Positions 1 through 10,667 of a DNA stretch of 64,000 bases are shown one piece after another; the stretch's first letter is position 1, and each line of letters opens with the position of its first letter. The translations under genes were made by a program, and so were the position numbers. The notes below the pieces were generated by a model. The model had not been told where the DNA came from, made no database searches, and worked only from the letters and a program-made list of their open reading frames with translations. Origin of the DNA: Allomyces arbusculus (lineage: Eukaryota > Blastocladiomycota > Blastocladiomycetes > Blastocladiales > Blastocladiaceae); the NCBI GenBank assembly GCA_027604705.1, contig JADHYV010000044.1, forward strand, positions 124,001-188,000, read 5' to 3'.

Positions 1-1997
1 CCAAGGTCGGACAGGCCTACGTCGAGGGCCTGTGCTGGGTCCTGCATTACTACTACCTCGGGTGCGCGTCATGGACTTGGTTCTACCCATACCACTACGC
101 CCCGCTCGCGCAAGACATGCGCGACCTCGCGTCCATGTCGGTCCAGTTTGAGCTCGGCGCACCGTTCATGCCCGTCGAGCAGCTCATGGGCGTGTTCCCG
201 GCGGCCTCGCGCATGCACATTCCCGCCGTCTTCCACGACCTCATGACCTCGCCCGACTCGCCGATCATCGACTTCTATCCGACCAAGTTCAAGAATGACT
301 TGAACGGCGAGACGGCCCTGTGGAAAGCTGTGAGTCTGTTGCCGTTTATCGACGAGGCACGGTTGCGTGCGGCCATGAAGGGCCCGCTCGCGAACATGTC
401 GGCCGCAGACCGCAAGCTCAACGCGCGCGGGCACGAGATTCTCATGGTCGCGCAGGACCACGAGCTTTTCACGACGCTCGCGGCCGTGTACCAGGGTGAC
501 GGTCGTGAGATCGCGCTTGACATGAACCTTGGGCGACTTGGTGGGACTATACGCGCCGACTCGCGCGTGTGCGAACCCGGCGCTACCATGATGTCACCGT
601 TCCCGGACCACGCGCCCGACGTGGTCGGCGTGACATGCCTGTCAGCCGCATTTGCGCATCCCGCGCACAAGATCACCGACTTCAAGCGCGGGTTGCTCGA
701 GGGCGTGCATATCCCGCGCCGCATTCTCAAGTGGAACGATATCACGTATGCCTACTCCAAGTCCCGGCAGCGTGCGCCACATCCGCTTGTCAAGGAGTAC
801 GGCGGCCAGGACAAGTTGCCAGATCGGCCACCAGGCATTCTCGGAAACCGCACGTCGATTTTTGGGCAGCGCGACAAGCAGCAGCAGCAGCCGCTGGGAT
901 ACGGTCAGCCGGCGCAACAAAAGCCGCAGCATAAGCACCAGCAGCAGCAGCAGAAGCAGCAGAGGCACCAGCATCGCCAGCAGCAGCACAACCAGCACCT
1001 GCACCTGCACCAACACCATCATCACCAGCAACAGCATTATGAGCAACAGCGCCAGCGCCAACAGCAAATGGGGCTGCAGACGCAGCCATACGACCGCGAC
1101 CACCAGAAGTACGGCACGCCGGCGTCGGATGTCGCGACCGCGCCGTATCGGCCCGAGCCTGTTGCATCGGCGCCGTCGGGGTACCCGACACCGGTTGCAC
1201 CCGCCGTGACCGCGCCGTCGGCGTACGCTGTCCCGATTGCACTCGCTGTGTCCGCGCCGTCGACTTTCACGGTGCCGACGACCCCCTCGAGCTTTCCCAC
1301 CGCGCCGCGGACCTACGCGGCGCCCGCGGCCGTCTCGAGTTTCTCCAACAACTTGCAGCCCGCGGGTGTGGACCCGGTCTCGATTGACGTGAACTTGTCG
1401 GATCTCGAGCAGCAGCAGCAGATGATTGAGCAGCAGATTCGCTCTCTCAAGCGCAAGCAGATTGAGTTGCAGCTTGCCAAGCTCAAGAAGCAGCAGAGCG
1501 AGCTTGAGCAGCAGCTGCAGTCGATGGGCGACGCCGGGTCCGTCGCCGCACTGGCTGTTCTTCCGCAGCAGCCGACTCCCGCTGCGACCGCGCCCGCAGT
1601 CCCGCAGCCTTTTGCCGCACCCATCCCTGCCCTCGCAGCATCGCAACCGTCGCCCGGCGCGCCGGCCGCGCCGCTCGCTTCGCCCACGAAGCGTGACGGC
1701 GCTCCTGTAGCGCTGCCGAAGCCGGCTAAGCGCAGCAAGAAAATGAAGAAGGCGGCTGCGAATGCAGTCCAGCCGCCCGTGGTCGAGGTCGAATGCCCCG
1801 CTGAGTTTGTGTTGCCGTCGCTCACGCTCAACAGCGCGCCTCCTGTCACCGACGATTTGGCGGCGCTCGCTCAGCGGCATTTGGCCAATCACCTCGCCAA
1901 GCACGGTGGCGGCGTGGCCGTGCACGGAAATGCCATCATGGTGCCCACGGCATCGCATCGGTCTCTGCTCGCGCCTGGCGGCAACGGGACGGCGTAA
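1..1997 (+). CDS. RAT1: 5'-3' exoribonuclease 2 (Rat1/Xrn2), 3' part
   Basis: Nuclear 5'-3' exoribonuclease that acts in transcription termination and RNA turnover. The reading frame is open from base 3, so the catalytic N-terminus lies outside the window and about 665 residues are visible. The first 100 residues match the conserved XRN2 core: YVEGLCWVL, then WFYPYHYAPLAQDM, EQLMGVFPAAS, SPIIDFYP and LLPFIDEARLR. These fit Rat1/Xrn2 better than cytoplasmic Xrn1. After the core comes a long low-complexity tail. It holds a Gln/His tract (about bases 875-1075), Ala/Pro/Ser-rich sequence with repeated YAVP/TAPS-like units, a Gln/Leu/Lys heptad coiled coil (about 1380-1525) and a basic stretch PKPAKRSKKMKK (about 1715-1755) that looks like a nuclear localisation signal. 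The stop is at 1995-1997. No introns are seen in this part. The polyQ/H tail is much longer than in yeast Rat1. Identity is confident; the role of the tail is unknown. Confidence 0.93.
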   Translation, partial: KVGQAYVEGLCWVLHYYYLGCASWTWFYPYHYAPLAQDMRDLASMSVQFELGAPFMPVEQLMGVFPAASRMHIPAVFHDLMTSPDSPIIDFYPTKFKNDLNGETALWKAVSLLPFIDEARLRAAMKGPLANMSAADRKLNARGHEILMVAQDHELFTTLAAVYQGDGREIALDMNLGRLGGTIRADSRVCEPGATMMSPFPDHAPDVVGVTCLSAAFAHPAHKITDFKRGLLEGVHIPRRILKWNDITYAYSKSRQRAPHPLVKEYGGQDKLPDRPPGILGNRTSIFGQRDKQQQQPLGYGQPAQQKPQHKHQQQQQKQQRHQHRQQQHNQHLHLHQHHHHQQQHYEQQRQRQQQMGLQTQPYDRDHQKYGTPASDVATAPYRPEPVASAPSGYPTPVAPAVTAPSAYAVPIALAVSAPSTFTVPTTPSSFPTAPRTYAAPAAVSSFSNNLQPAGVDPVSIDVNLSDLEQQQQMIEQQIRSLKRKQIELQLAKLKKQQSELEQQLQSMGDAGSVAALAVLPQQPTPAATAPAVPQPFAAPIPALAASQPSPGAPAAPLASPTKRDGAPVALPKPAKRSKKMKKAAANAVQPPVVEVECPAEFVLPSLTLNSAPPVTDDLAALAQRHLANHLAKHGGGVAVHGNAIMVPTASHRSLLAPGGNGTA

Positions 1998-3959
1998 CTT
2001 GGAGTTCGCCGTCGGGAGTGCCTTTTTTCAAGTGCGATTTTGGATTTGAGTTTTAATGGAATGCTTTCAGTTTGGGGGCTCACTTATTGCTCACAGTCGA
2101 TGCTAGCTTGAGAGACGCGAGCATCCAACACGGCCTTTCATTGTAGCCTTCACGGGCCGCAAAGCATTGCGGAAGCGGTCCGGGAGCGGGGAACAGAGTG
2201 GAGAGGAATACGCTGGAGAAAGAGCGGGGAGTGGTAGCGGCCACGCGATGCCGCGGCGCGCCTGATTGGTGAACTGATTCTATTCCTGGTGACTGTGATG
2301 CTGCTGCGGCTCCGTGTGGTTGCGCATGCTGGCGCGTTGTCAGTTGATGCTGCGACCGGTCCGGTTCCCATTCGACACGACTAAGCACCTCGAAGCACTG
2401 CTTCAAAAGATGAGACAACACCGAAACGTCCGTCTCTACTGCATTCGCTCGTGTGACGCCGCGCGCGTGCTTGCAATTGCAGACCCACCGACTTGATTTC
2501 CCCGCGCACCATGAACATCACGCTCCCTTCGGTAAAACGGCTCGAACCGTGCTCCTCCCACCTCAAACGCGTGGTTCTTCAATGGTTCGCGCCACGAACG
2601 TCCGGCGTAACTCGGCATAATGCCCAAGCGCGCGACCATTGCGCACACAACGTGCATTCAAATCACGCCGAACAATTGCCGCGCGCGATTTCTCCGACCG
2701 GTGTCGGACAGCACCGGCCAAAAAGGGATCGCGTGCGCAGGAGTTGTAGCCGCAGCAATGGTTCGTGAACCATGGAAGGATGGAGAGAACGATTGAAATC
2801 CAAACCGCGTCACCTTGGAGCAGGACTTGGCTGAGAGGCGTGATTTGCGCAGAATGCCTTTTGCAAGTGTCAGGGTCAGGCCAACATTACGGCACCGACG
2901 TGAACATTCACGTCAACTTTCGAGATAGAAATCAGCGATTCGTGGGCCATGGGTGGTCGTTGCGTGGCGTGCATCCGGGCGAGACATTTCGCGGCTCCCT
3001 GCGTACGAGCGCCAGGTGTTTCGTGATCTTGCAATCTTGCTTGAAGTTGCCAGTCCGGCGGATCTGCACAGTGCGCGTGAGCCGAAAACCCGCACCAGAG
3101 CCGTTGAACAAGGATTTCCGGCCAAGCCGCCAAGTATCAAATCTCGTCAAAATGCATGAATTCTTTTGGAATCCCTTGATCGCGCCGCCACCACCGCTCT
3201 CGAAATCGTTCCAGCGGATGCAGTTGGTTTGGCCGCCCCAATGTGCACGTCTGTTGGTGGTTCCAGCGAACCACGTCGACATCTTCGACACTAAGTCGGC
3301 CCGGTTTGGATCTCACAATGGCTCGACGCGCTGGCAGATGGTGCGCGTTTGGAGGAACCAGGATTGATCAGGCGCACGCGCGTGCGCGTATCAGCCATGC
3401 ATGCACGAGGTTGATGCTCGTGTGGTCGCAAAACGGGGTGCTCGAACACTCTTGGAATCAAAACCAGTCGGTTCGGTAGCCGAGCTGCGCGCCAGCGACG
3501 CCAACACCCGCGGGTGGAGGCCCGGAGGGTTCTTTTCACGTCTCCAGACATGCGCAATCGTGGTTCTTTTGATTGAAACCATGGGCTGGCTGGTCGCCCA
3601 CATTGCGCCCCACACGCCGTGCTTGGGGCCACGACACGACGGCCAAGTGGACGAAGTCGACTTCCAACCGCCGCGCGACGTTTCGTCTCTCCATCGACCA
3701 CAACGTAACAGCCGGACGCTTTGCCAGCGTTCGTCGCCACGGTTCCCGGTCTCGTTCTTGACTCCGCGCTGCCACAAGGACCGTGCGCGTGCGCACGCTC
3801 TCTCGCTCCCCGCAATCCGCCAGTCTGCGCTCCTGTCCGACCAACCGAACTGGACCGTCATTGTTCCTGTCCCCTGTCAAAACGGTGATCTCAACTGCCC
3901 CGCGCAGCATTCCCTTCAACGCCGTGCAGCGCCGCGCCGTCTCCACCTAACCCGAGAAT
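1998..3959. other. Stretch with no convincing gene
   Basis: Open frames here (for example 2765-3367 and 3401-4030 on the plus strand, 3291-3861 on the minus strand) have no recognisable domain, no codon pattern like the neighbours and no splice pattern joining them. The 3' end and terminator of RAT1 should lie just after 1997. I see no tRNA, no strong repeat and no transposon remnant. Confidence 0.5.
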
Positions 3960-4751
3960 ATGTTGCAACCGGGGAGCGCCCGAACGGAGGCCGATCCAGC
4001 CGCGGCACACGACCTCGACCACGACCATGATCACCTCGCTGACGCCGCGGGTCCCGACGCGACCGCGACCGGCGTTCCCTCCACCGGTTCCCTGCCCTCC
4101 ACGGCGACGCGATTGACGCTGGACGAGGCGCAGGCGGTGGACTGGACTGTCGAGCACCATCGTGTACGTGTCCTTTCTTCATTCAGCTCGTCATGATCCA
4201 CGCCGTTGTGTCCACCCTCCCGCACCGCCGCCCAACGCGCGCCCACTGTCGCTGGTTCTTCATGCTGCGAAGCTGCTCGACGCCCACCACCACCCATCCA
4301 CTCGTGGTCGAAGCCTGCAAGACTGCGGCTGCTCCAGATGCCCCGGAACGACCCGGAAGCCAACGTTCGCCCCCCCTCGGACCACGTTTGCCGCGATCTC
4401 CGCGTGGGTCGTGCCTGGTTGGCGGGATTGCGCGTCATGAGCGATTCACACCAGTCCCCTTTCGGAACGGCGCGGTGCTTTGCTCCGACGCCCGATATGA
4501 GCGTGAAGTGCGCGCCGCCACGGCCGTACGTGCGCCAAGGAAGGGGACCTGTTGGCGAGCCGATGCATGGTGGAGTAGGGTTATTTGGTGGGCCAGGAGC
4601 AGCGTATTCCGGTTCCTTTTTGTATCTCGACTTCTCCACCAGCGCGCCGAAAGCAACATGCGAGGACCCGGTCGGTGCGGCCCGGGTGGACAAGCGGCTA
4701 ATGTGGGCGTTGCGCGCGTGGCGCTACGGCGGCCCAGGCGCCTGCTCTTAA
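3960..4751 (+). CDS. Possible two-exon hypothetical gene
   Basis: Low-confidence model. Exon 1 (3960-4163) starts at an ATG after a pyrimidine/purine leader and encodes an acidic, Asp/His/Ala-rich segment ending LDEAQAVDWTVEHHR. A GTACGT donor at 4164 matches the donor style of the real genes nearby. A TGCTCCAG acceptor ending at 4337 would join it in phase to exon 2 (4338-4751), which ends at a TAA and contains Pro/Gly-rich sequence such as GGVGLFGGPGAAYSGSF. I recognise no family. A 220-residue open frame on the opposite strand (4031-4693) covers the same area, so one of the two or both may be chance. The spliced transcript, if real, would give about 205 residues. Confidence 0.2.
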
Positions 4752-5215
4752 GAGTTGTTGGGCGCGCGAGGCAAAAGTGGAGAAAAGCACGCCATTCCGT
4801 AACGGATTAATTTTAGGAACAGTGGAGATTGACCTTTGTCGCGCCTCGCCCAAACTTCATGATCTCATCCCGGTGGCTTCTCCACTTCCCCCCCCAATCA
4901 TTTCCCTTCTCCCACACCGAAACGTTTCCGGCCCACACCGAATGCACGCGCATCATTTGGCTCGTCGTGCCGCCCGCAATCCGACGCGTGACGCACCGTA
5001 TCACCGCACCAACGCCGCGCTCCCTTGCTCTACTCGATGCGCGCAACCGACGTCCCGCTGAACCGTGTGTGACCGACCAACTGCCAACTGCCAACGGACT
5101 TCAACCACGGACGACCGACGGGCCTCGACGCTTCCCTTCTTGTTGTTCTTTTTGTTCGACGCCTGCGCACGACCCTTGCACGCGCACGGAACGGAAACTT
5201 GTTTTGCCGTCAACC
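4752..5215. promoter_or_regulatory. Upstream region of the zinc-finger gene
   Basis: No coding sequence is supported. The part just before the ATG at 5216 is CT-rich with runs such as CTTCCCTTCTTGTTGTTC, typical of leaders of the neighbouring genes. No TATA element could be assigned with confidence. Confidence 0.3.
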
Positions 5216-7104
5216 ATGGCCGCTATGGCAACGACGACCACCACGGACTCTGCTGCGATGCGCCATGTGCAGACGATGATCGTCCAGTTTTACCAGCGCC
5301 GGCGGCTGCGTGATGCACCCGAGGGTGCAACAGCCACGCAGGCGGGCGCGCGTGCGACGTCCATGTACCTGCCGTACCGTAGCTTCAGCGAGGCCGTCGT
5401 GACGAGTACGGATCGCAATGCACTGGTCTGATCAACGAACGATGGGTGCCATTTGTTGCTCACGACCCCGCTTGCAATGTGTAGACCCAACGTATGTGCC
5501 AATTGACGACTTGACCGTCTATTGCACGCTTTGCGCGCGGTCGTTCAAGGTACGCGAGCGGATGTTCGTTGTGCAACCGGTCGGTTCCAGAGAAGTGAAC
5601 AAATCTAACTTGGAAGGCGTGCTTTTTCTGGGCGCAATTGCGACAGATGTCGACCAAGGGCAACCTGCGCTACATCTTGCGGCACGAACAGTCGCTCAAG
5701 CACTCGGACAAGCTCAACAAGCTTCTACATGGTGCCGGACTCACCGTGTCACTGCCCGCGCCCGAAACCGCAGTTGAGGCCCTCACCTCGCCGACATCTC
5801 CACCCGGCTCGGGTGCACCACCACCTTCCCCACCTGTGGCTGCCGAAGCTGCCGAGCTCGGCACGTCAATGAAGCTCAAGAAGCAGTTTCTTGACCAGTC
5901 GTTTGCGATGCACGTCGAGAGCAATCCACTCTTTGACCAAGTCGATCCGGTCACCGTGTTCTGCAAAGCTTGCGCCAAGACGATCAAGCTCGACCGGCAG
6001 CGGTCGCCGCGGACCGTTTTGCTGCACTGCGAGTCGCAGCTGCACCTGACGCGGCTCAACCAATGGCGGCTCGAGCGCGCAGCGCAGCAGCAGCAGGAAC
6101 AAGCCGCGCAAGCGACGGGCGACGGTGCGTCACCGCGGTACCGCCCGATTGCGCCAGCGCCGACAGCTGCGTCGGGTGAATGGTCGATTTCTTCACCGGT
6201 CGGCGCGCTGCACCCGCCACCGGCGCAGCTTCCGCGGCCGCATGGCCGGTCGTCGGCGTCCTTGTCGCCATTGCTCGCGCACGGACCGCTAGGACCAACG
6301 TCGCGGCCATCGCGTGCGCACGTGCAGAATGTTCACGGACAGCACCCACCGAACGCGTCGTCGGCATGGTCGAGTGTCGTATCTCCAGCCCCGCCACCGC
6401 CCACGTATTACGCGCACCACTATCCGCCGCCGCCGCCGCACGCTGAGCCTGCACCCCCCGCGCCAACTGGGTATGCGGACCCGTACCAAGAGCCGCACGT
6501 GTCGTGCCAGTACCATCTCCATTACCCGCGACCGCCGCCGCCGATGCCGATCCCGGGCCCGCCAGCGACAACCGACTGGCCCGTCCCGACTTCGCCACCG
6601 GGTCTGTTTCCGTCGCCTCCCGCGACTGGGACCGCGTACGCACCTGGATCGCTAGCGTACGCTCCCAGCCCACCGTCCTACGCACCAGGGACCGCGTCGT
6701 ACGTGCCTGAGGCCATGCAGTATGCGCCCGGAGCGCTGCCATACACGCCTGTCGCGCCCACGCACGACCTTTCGGCGCCGCACTCGAGGGCGCCCTACGA
6801 CCCGGCACTCGTGCATATTCCCGCGCCGTCTCCGCCGCAATCGACGCGCTCCCCGCCAGCGCACAACCACGGTTTCTCGCCGCGGTCCATGCGGTACGCA
6901 CCATACCCCGCTGGCGCCGCACGTGCTCCCGCAGCAGCTACCGCGCGTCCGGCACTCGCGTGGCGCGAGCCGCAGAGCACGTCGTTCAGTGGGACGACGC
7001 CATCGGGTACGGCGTCATCGGTGCGGTCGAGTCCGACGGGGTCGGCAGCAGCCGGGGATCAGGGGCAGGGGAGCAAGATGTCGCTGCAGTTTCTGCTGTC
7101 GTGA
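5216..7104 (+). CDS. Two-finger zinc-finger protein with Pro/Tyr-rich tail
   Basis: Three-exon model: 5216-5405, 5485-5549 and 5647-7104, 570 residues. Introns are 79 and 97 bp with GTACGG and GTACGC donors, and all phases agree. Splicing creates a finger C-x2-C-x17-H-x5-H from the end of exon 2 (YCTLCARSFK) and the start of exon 3 (MSTKGNLRYILRHEQSLKH). A second finger with exactly the same spacing follows at bases 5961-6048 (VFCKACAKTIK ... HCESQLH). The identical spacing is the main support for the gene model. The N-terminal 60 residues are probably helical (HVQTMIVQFYQRRRLRD). The remaining 330 residues are Pro/Ala/Tyr/Ser-rich, with a run of degenerate YAPG-type units between about 6640 and 6780. 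Zinc-binding and a nucleic-acid-binding role are inferred. I cannot place it in a named family. Confidence 0.75.
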
Positions 7105-8150
7105 AGAGCGTGGGCGATCGAAGGGTCCTGGCGACCCAATGCACGGGTTGTTATTATTCCGCTCGTTTGTTTGTTATGGCGTGCATTGTCTTCGAATAGA
7201 GGTGCCGATTGTTCTTGTCTGCTTGCCCCGGATGGAGGTGCCGGTTGTTCCGGGCTGCTTGCTCTGGATGGGCTCGGCATTGGTTGGCGCCGACCTGAAA
7301 ACTTGCGGGGCATGTGTCGAATCTGGATGGCACAGTGATGATTTGTGAGCCTGCACACTGACAATTTGGAGTCTTGCAACATGAACTTCACAATAGTTGC
7401 AGCGTGCCGCGTGTGATTGATTCATGAGCGTAACCGCAACCAAGGACTCGAAGAGCACAGGGCATGAGCTTTTCAAAGAAATACTTTGATGTTCTTTAAA
7501 CTATTGTTCGTATCATCTGAAGTGACTTGAGATTTCTGACCAGAAAAACCAAGCTACATTCTCGTATCATAAGCCGTGCCACGACTTCCATACGAGCCCT
7601 ACATCGCAGAAGAGCATGAATCCGACTTCGCAGTGGTCACTATTGTCGAACGGCTTGCGCGTACCTCCCGCCAGCAGCGATCTTGAGCTCTGTTACCAAA
7701 TCATCACCAGATCACCTAACCGTTCCGAACGTCAGCTCTGGGTTATGGTGTTGCAAATCATGCTCGAGTTTATGGAAGTATTACCGAAGGGCCACTGCTC
7801 CCTCTCTCCCTCCTCAACCTCTTGGGATCGGCCAGAATGCAAGCATGCTTCAGGGAAAACGGCTCACCTGCCACCTTTCCCGGCCTCTTTCCATCATCGC
7901 AGCGATGCAAGGCACCCGACACTTTCGTAACGTTGCTCGGATTTATGCTTGAAAATGGGATCTTGAGACGCGGAAGGTGCACGGAAATGAATGTGACTAG
8001 CTCCTGAGTGCAGAGATATAACGCTTGCTCGTACTCACCGCCCTCACGAGGTAATGCGAAGTAAACCAAAAATGAAAGCCTATATTTGAAGTAGTCCTAC
8101 AATCGAATCCACACCACCCAAACAAAACACCAACCCCATCCACATCATGA
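7105..8150. other. Intergenic region between zinc-finger gene and MEF2 3' end
   Basis: Apart from the short tandem repeat listed separately, I see nothing here. The two flanking genes converge on it, so it should hold both 3' ends. AT content rises around 7480-7570. Confidence 0.4.
7199..7270. repeat. Two imperfect 36-bp tandem units
   Basis: Bases 7199-7234 and 7235-7270 are imperfect copies of one 36-bp unit beginning GAGGTGCC and ending GGATG. The next bases (GGCTCGGC) drift away from the pattern. The unit length is a multiple of three, but no coding frame is supported here. Confidence 0.6.
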
Positions 8151-10538
8151 TCACTGCGATGCACCCCCACTACTCGACCCCATCACCGCATCGTACCCGT
8201 CCAGCACCATGTCAAACGTACCCGCTCCACTCGTCAACGACCGCAATGCCGACGCGTACCCAATCATTTCCTCGAGCGGCACCTGGCACGCAATCACCTG
8301 CTTGTCGGCGACCCCCTCCATGGGGGCGACATCGTGCACGCGGCCACTACGCCGGTGCAAGTCGCGCAATACCGCACCGACCTTTTCCGCCGGGGCGACC
8401 ACGCTGACCTTCATCATCGGGTGCATGACGGCCACGTCGCCCGCGGCCGTGGCCGTTGGGTTGATGGTCGCACCGCCCGCCGCCTGACGCAGCATGCGTG
8501 CAACGAGCCACGCGCTCGCGGCAGCCGCGGCGGCGGCACCCGCAGAGGGTGCGGGCGATCCAGCATCGACAACATGCAGCGTGTGCACGGTGAGCATAGC
8601 GTTCCCGACAGGCGCGCCGCGCACGGGACCGCGCGTGAGTGCGGCGAGCGCAGCCTGTGCAGCAAAGTGCTTGGCGTCGGCATCGGCAGAAACGGCCGTG
8701 ACGACCACATCGTTCGGGTGCGCGTGCAAGTCGAGCAGACCGTCGGGCCGTGCGTCAGCGAGCGGCACGAGATCCGCGCCAATCTCAACCACGATCGCGT
8801 TACCAGTCCCACCGAGCGGTTCGCGCGTGTACGTCTCCGTCAGCGACACGGGTGCCGTGACGGCCTCGCGGTATGCAATTTGCACGGGCCCCATGGCCGC
8901 ACGCACCTTATAGTCGCGCAACAGGCGGTCGCGCACGATTTCGAGGTGCAATTCACCCATGCCCGAGACGAGTGTCTGGCCCGTATCCGGGTGCTCAGCG
9001 ACAGTCACGCTCGGGTCTTCACGGACCATATGCTCGAGCGCGGCAGCCAAGTCGCGCACGTCCGACGCCGACGCGGCCTCGATCGCTGCCGAGAACACGG
9101 GTGCAGGCGGTGCGAGTCCAGCAAGCGACATGTGCTTGTGCGGCCCGGCATGGTCGTGCGCGCCGAGGAGCGTGTCGCCCGTGAACGTGTCCTTGAAACC
9201 GAGGATCACGGCAATATTGCCCGGGTCGACGTGCGGGATCTCTTCCGAGTCTTGCGCGTACATGAGCAACACCTTGTTCACGCGCTCCTTGACTTGCCGC
9301 GTCGCGTTCCAGATTGACGAGCGCGACGCGAGCTGGCCGGCGTAGACTCGCACGTACGTCAGGTACCCGCGCTTCGCGTCGTAGACGACCTTGAATGCGA
9401 GCGCACACAGTTTCTGGTCCTCAAGACGGATCATGACTTCGCCGTGCTTCGGGACGTGCGCGGGGACTGGTGGACGGTCGGCGGGCGAGGGAAGGTACCT
9501 CATGGCCGCATCGAGGAGAGGTTGCACGCCCATGTTGCGGAACGAGGCGCCGACGAGGACGGGTACACCCTGTGCCGAGAGCGTCGCTTGGCGCAGGGCC
9601 GCGTGCAAGACGGTCGCGGGCACGGCCATCGGGTCCTCAGATTCGAGAAACGCGTCGAGCACGTCGTCGGACACGTTGGCGAGAGCGTCGACGAGCTCAG
9701 CGCGAGCGGTCCGCAACTGGTCGAGATGCGCTGGGTTGGTCACCTCGCGCGCTTCAATTTTGTCACCCTCCGGATTCCAGTGCAGCGTGCGCATGCCAAC
9801 AACATCGAGCACGCCCTCGAGCCCGGACCCGACTGTCGACATTTGGTCGGCCATGAACAACGGTTTCTGGATGACGAGCGGTGGCCCCCATCCTGGCAGT
9901 CGGTTGCGGATCCCCGTCACCGAACGGTCGAGGTTCGCGCCGGCGCGATCCATCTTGTTAACAAACGCAATCCGCGGCACGCTGTACTTGTTGGCCTGTG
10001 CCCAGACCGTCTCCGTCTGCGCTTCGACGCCCGCCACGCCGTCGAGAATCGCGACAGCGCCATCGAGCACACGGAGCGACCGCTCCACTTCAAACGTGAA
10101 GTCTACATGGCCGGGCGTATCGACGAGATTGACCTGGTGCGGTTGCTTGTCGACGGTCCAGCCAAACGTGATGGCCGCCGACTGGATCGTGATCCCGCGC
10201 TCGCGCTCCTGCGGCATAAAGTCCATGACGGTCGAACCGTCGTCGACGTTGCCGATGCGCTTGGTGTGGCCGGCGTAGTGCAGCATGCGCTCGGTCGTGG
10301 TCGTTTTGCCCGCGTCAATGTGCGCAATGATGCCGAGATTGCGCACTTTCGACGGGTCCCATGATGAATTGCTGCGGCGACTTGTGGTCAGGGTGGCCGG
10401 CTTGATTTTTGCCCTGAGCCAGGGCAAATTTGGTGATGCCCTTGAAAGCGGTGGCAGCGGCACCCATGGCCGTCGGGCCAGCCGGAGGACGGGCGACATG
10501 GCTCGAGGCGAGTGCAAGTACTTGCAGCGCAACGGCAA
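8151..10538 (-). CDS. MEF2: Mitochondrial elongation factor G2 (ribosome recycling GTPase)
   Basis: GTPase that splits mitochondrial ribosomes together with the recycling factor (GFM2/Mef2 family). It is one uninterrupted frame of 795 residues. Residues 1-60 are Arg/Pro/Ser-rich with few acidic residues, as in a mitochondrial targeting peptide; the start could also be the Met at residue 14. The G domain shows G1 AHIDAGKTTTTERML, the G2 region QERERGITIQSAAITFGW, G3 DTPGHVDF and G4 NKMDRAG. The VDDGSTVMDFM segment after G1 separates EF-G2 from EF-G1, which has a different insertion there. Domains II to V follow, including SGMGELHLEI and the C-terminal PMMKVSVVAPAEKVGAVLRDL and GYASALRSLTSG. 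An Ala-rich insertion in domain IV (SAGAAAAAAASAW) is unusual but in frame. No intron is needed, in contrast to most neighbours. Confidence 0.93.
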   Translation of the reverse strand: MPLRCKYLHSPRAMSPVLRLARRPWVPLPPLSRASPNLPWLRAKIKPATLTTSRRSNSSWDPSKVRNLGIIAHIDAGKTTTTERMLHYAGHTKRIGNVDDGSTVMDFMPQERERGITIQSAAITFGWTVDKQPHQVNLVDTPGHVDFTFEVERSLRVLDGAVAILDGVAGVEAQTETVWAQANKYSVPRIAFVNKMDRAGANLDRSVTGIRNRLPGWGPPLVIQKPLFMADQMSTVGSGLEGVLDVVGMRTLHWNPEGDKIEAREVTNPAHLDQLRTARAELVDALANVSDDVLDAFLESEDPMAVPATVLHAALRQATLSAQGVPVLVGASFRNMGVQPLLDAAMRYLPSPADRPPVPAHVPKHGEVMIRLEDQKLCALAFKVVYDAKRGYLTYVRVYAGQLASRSSIWNATRQVKERVNKVLLMYAQDSEEIPHVDPGNIAVILGFKDTFTGDTLLGAHDHAGPHKHMSLAGLAPPAPVFSAAIEAASASDVRDLAAALEHMVREDPSVTVAEHPDTGQTLVSGMGELHLEIVRDRLLRDYKVRAAMGPVQIAYREAVTAPVSLTETYTREPLGGTGNAIVVEIGADLVPLADARPDGLLDLHAHPNDVVVTAVSADADAKHFAAQAALAALTRGPVRGAPVGNAMLTVHTLHVVDAGSPAPSAGAAAAAAASAWLVARMLRQAAGGATINPTATAAGDVAVMHPMMKVSVVAPAEKVGAVLRDLHRRSGRVHDVAPMEGVADKQVIACQVPLEEMIGYASALRSLTSGAGTFDMVLDGYDAVMGSSSGGASQ

Positions 10539-10667
10539 GCAACAAGAACAGAATTTCTAGTTTGGTCGACGCAGCTGCAGGTCAGGAAGAGTGTCAAAGG
10601 TGACGACCATCCAGGCGGAGCATCAACTGTTGCTTCTGCCATGTGGAAATGACTTGGACTGTCGCGC

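Noticed and set aside
642-1958. 438-residue minus-strand open frame opposite RAT1
   Set aside because: Antisense shadow of the Gln/Ala/Pro-rich, GC-biased RAT1 tail; Leu/Arg runs mirror CAG repeats.
4031-4693. 220-residue minus-strand frame
   Set aside because: No recognisable motif, and it overlaps an equally weak plus-strand model; GC-rich sequence leaves such frames open by chance.
9391-10364. Long plus-strand frames opposite MEF2
   Set aside because: Shadows of a strongly conserved GTPase gene on the minus strand; no domain of their own.
8151-10538. Calling the EF-G gene MEF1/GFM1
   Set aside because: The VDDGSTVMDF stretch after the P-loop and the TTTTERML motif match the recycling factor EF-G2; EF-G1 has a different segment there.
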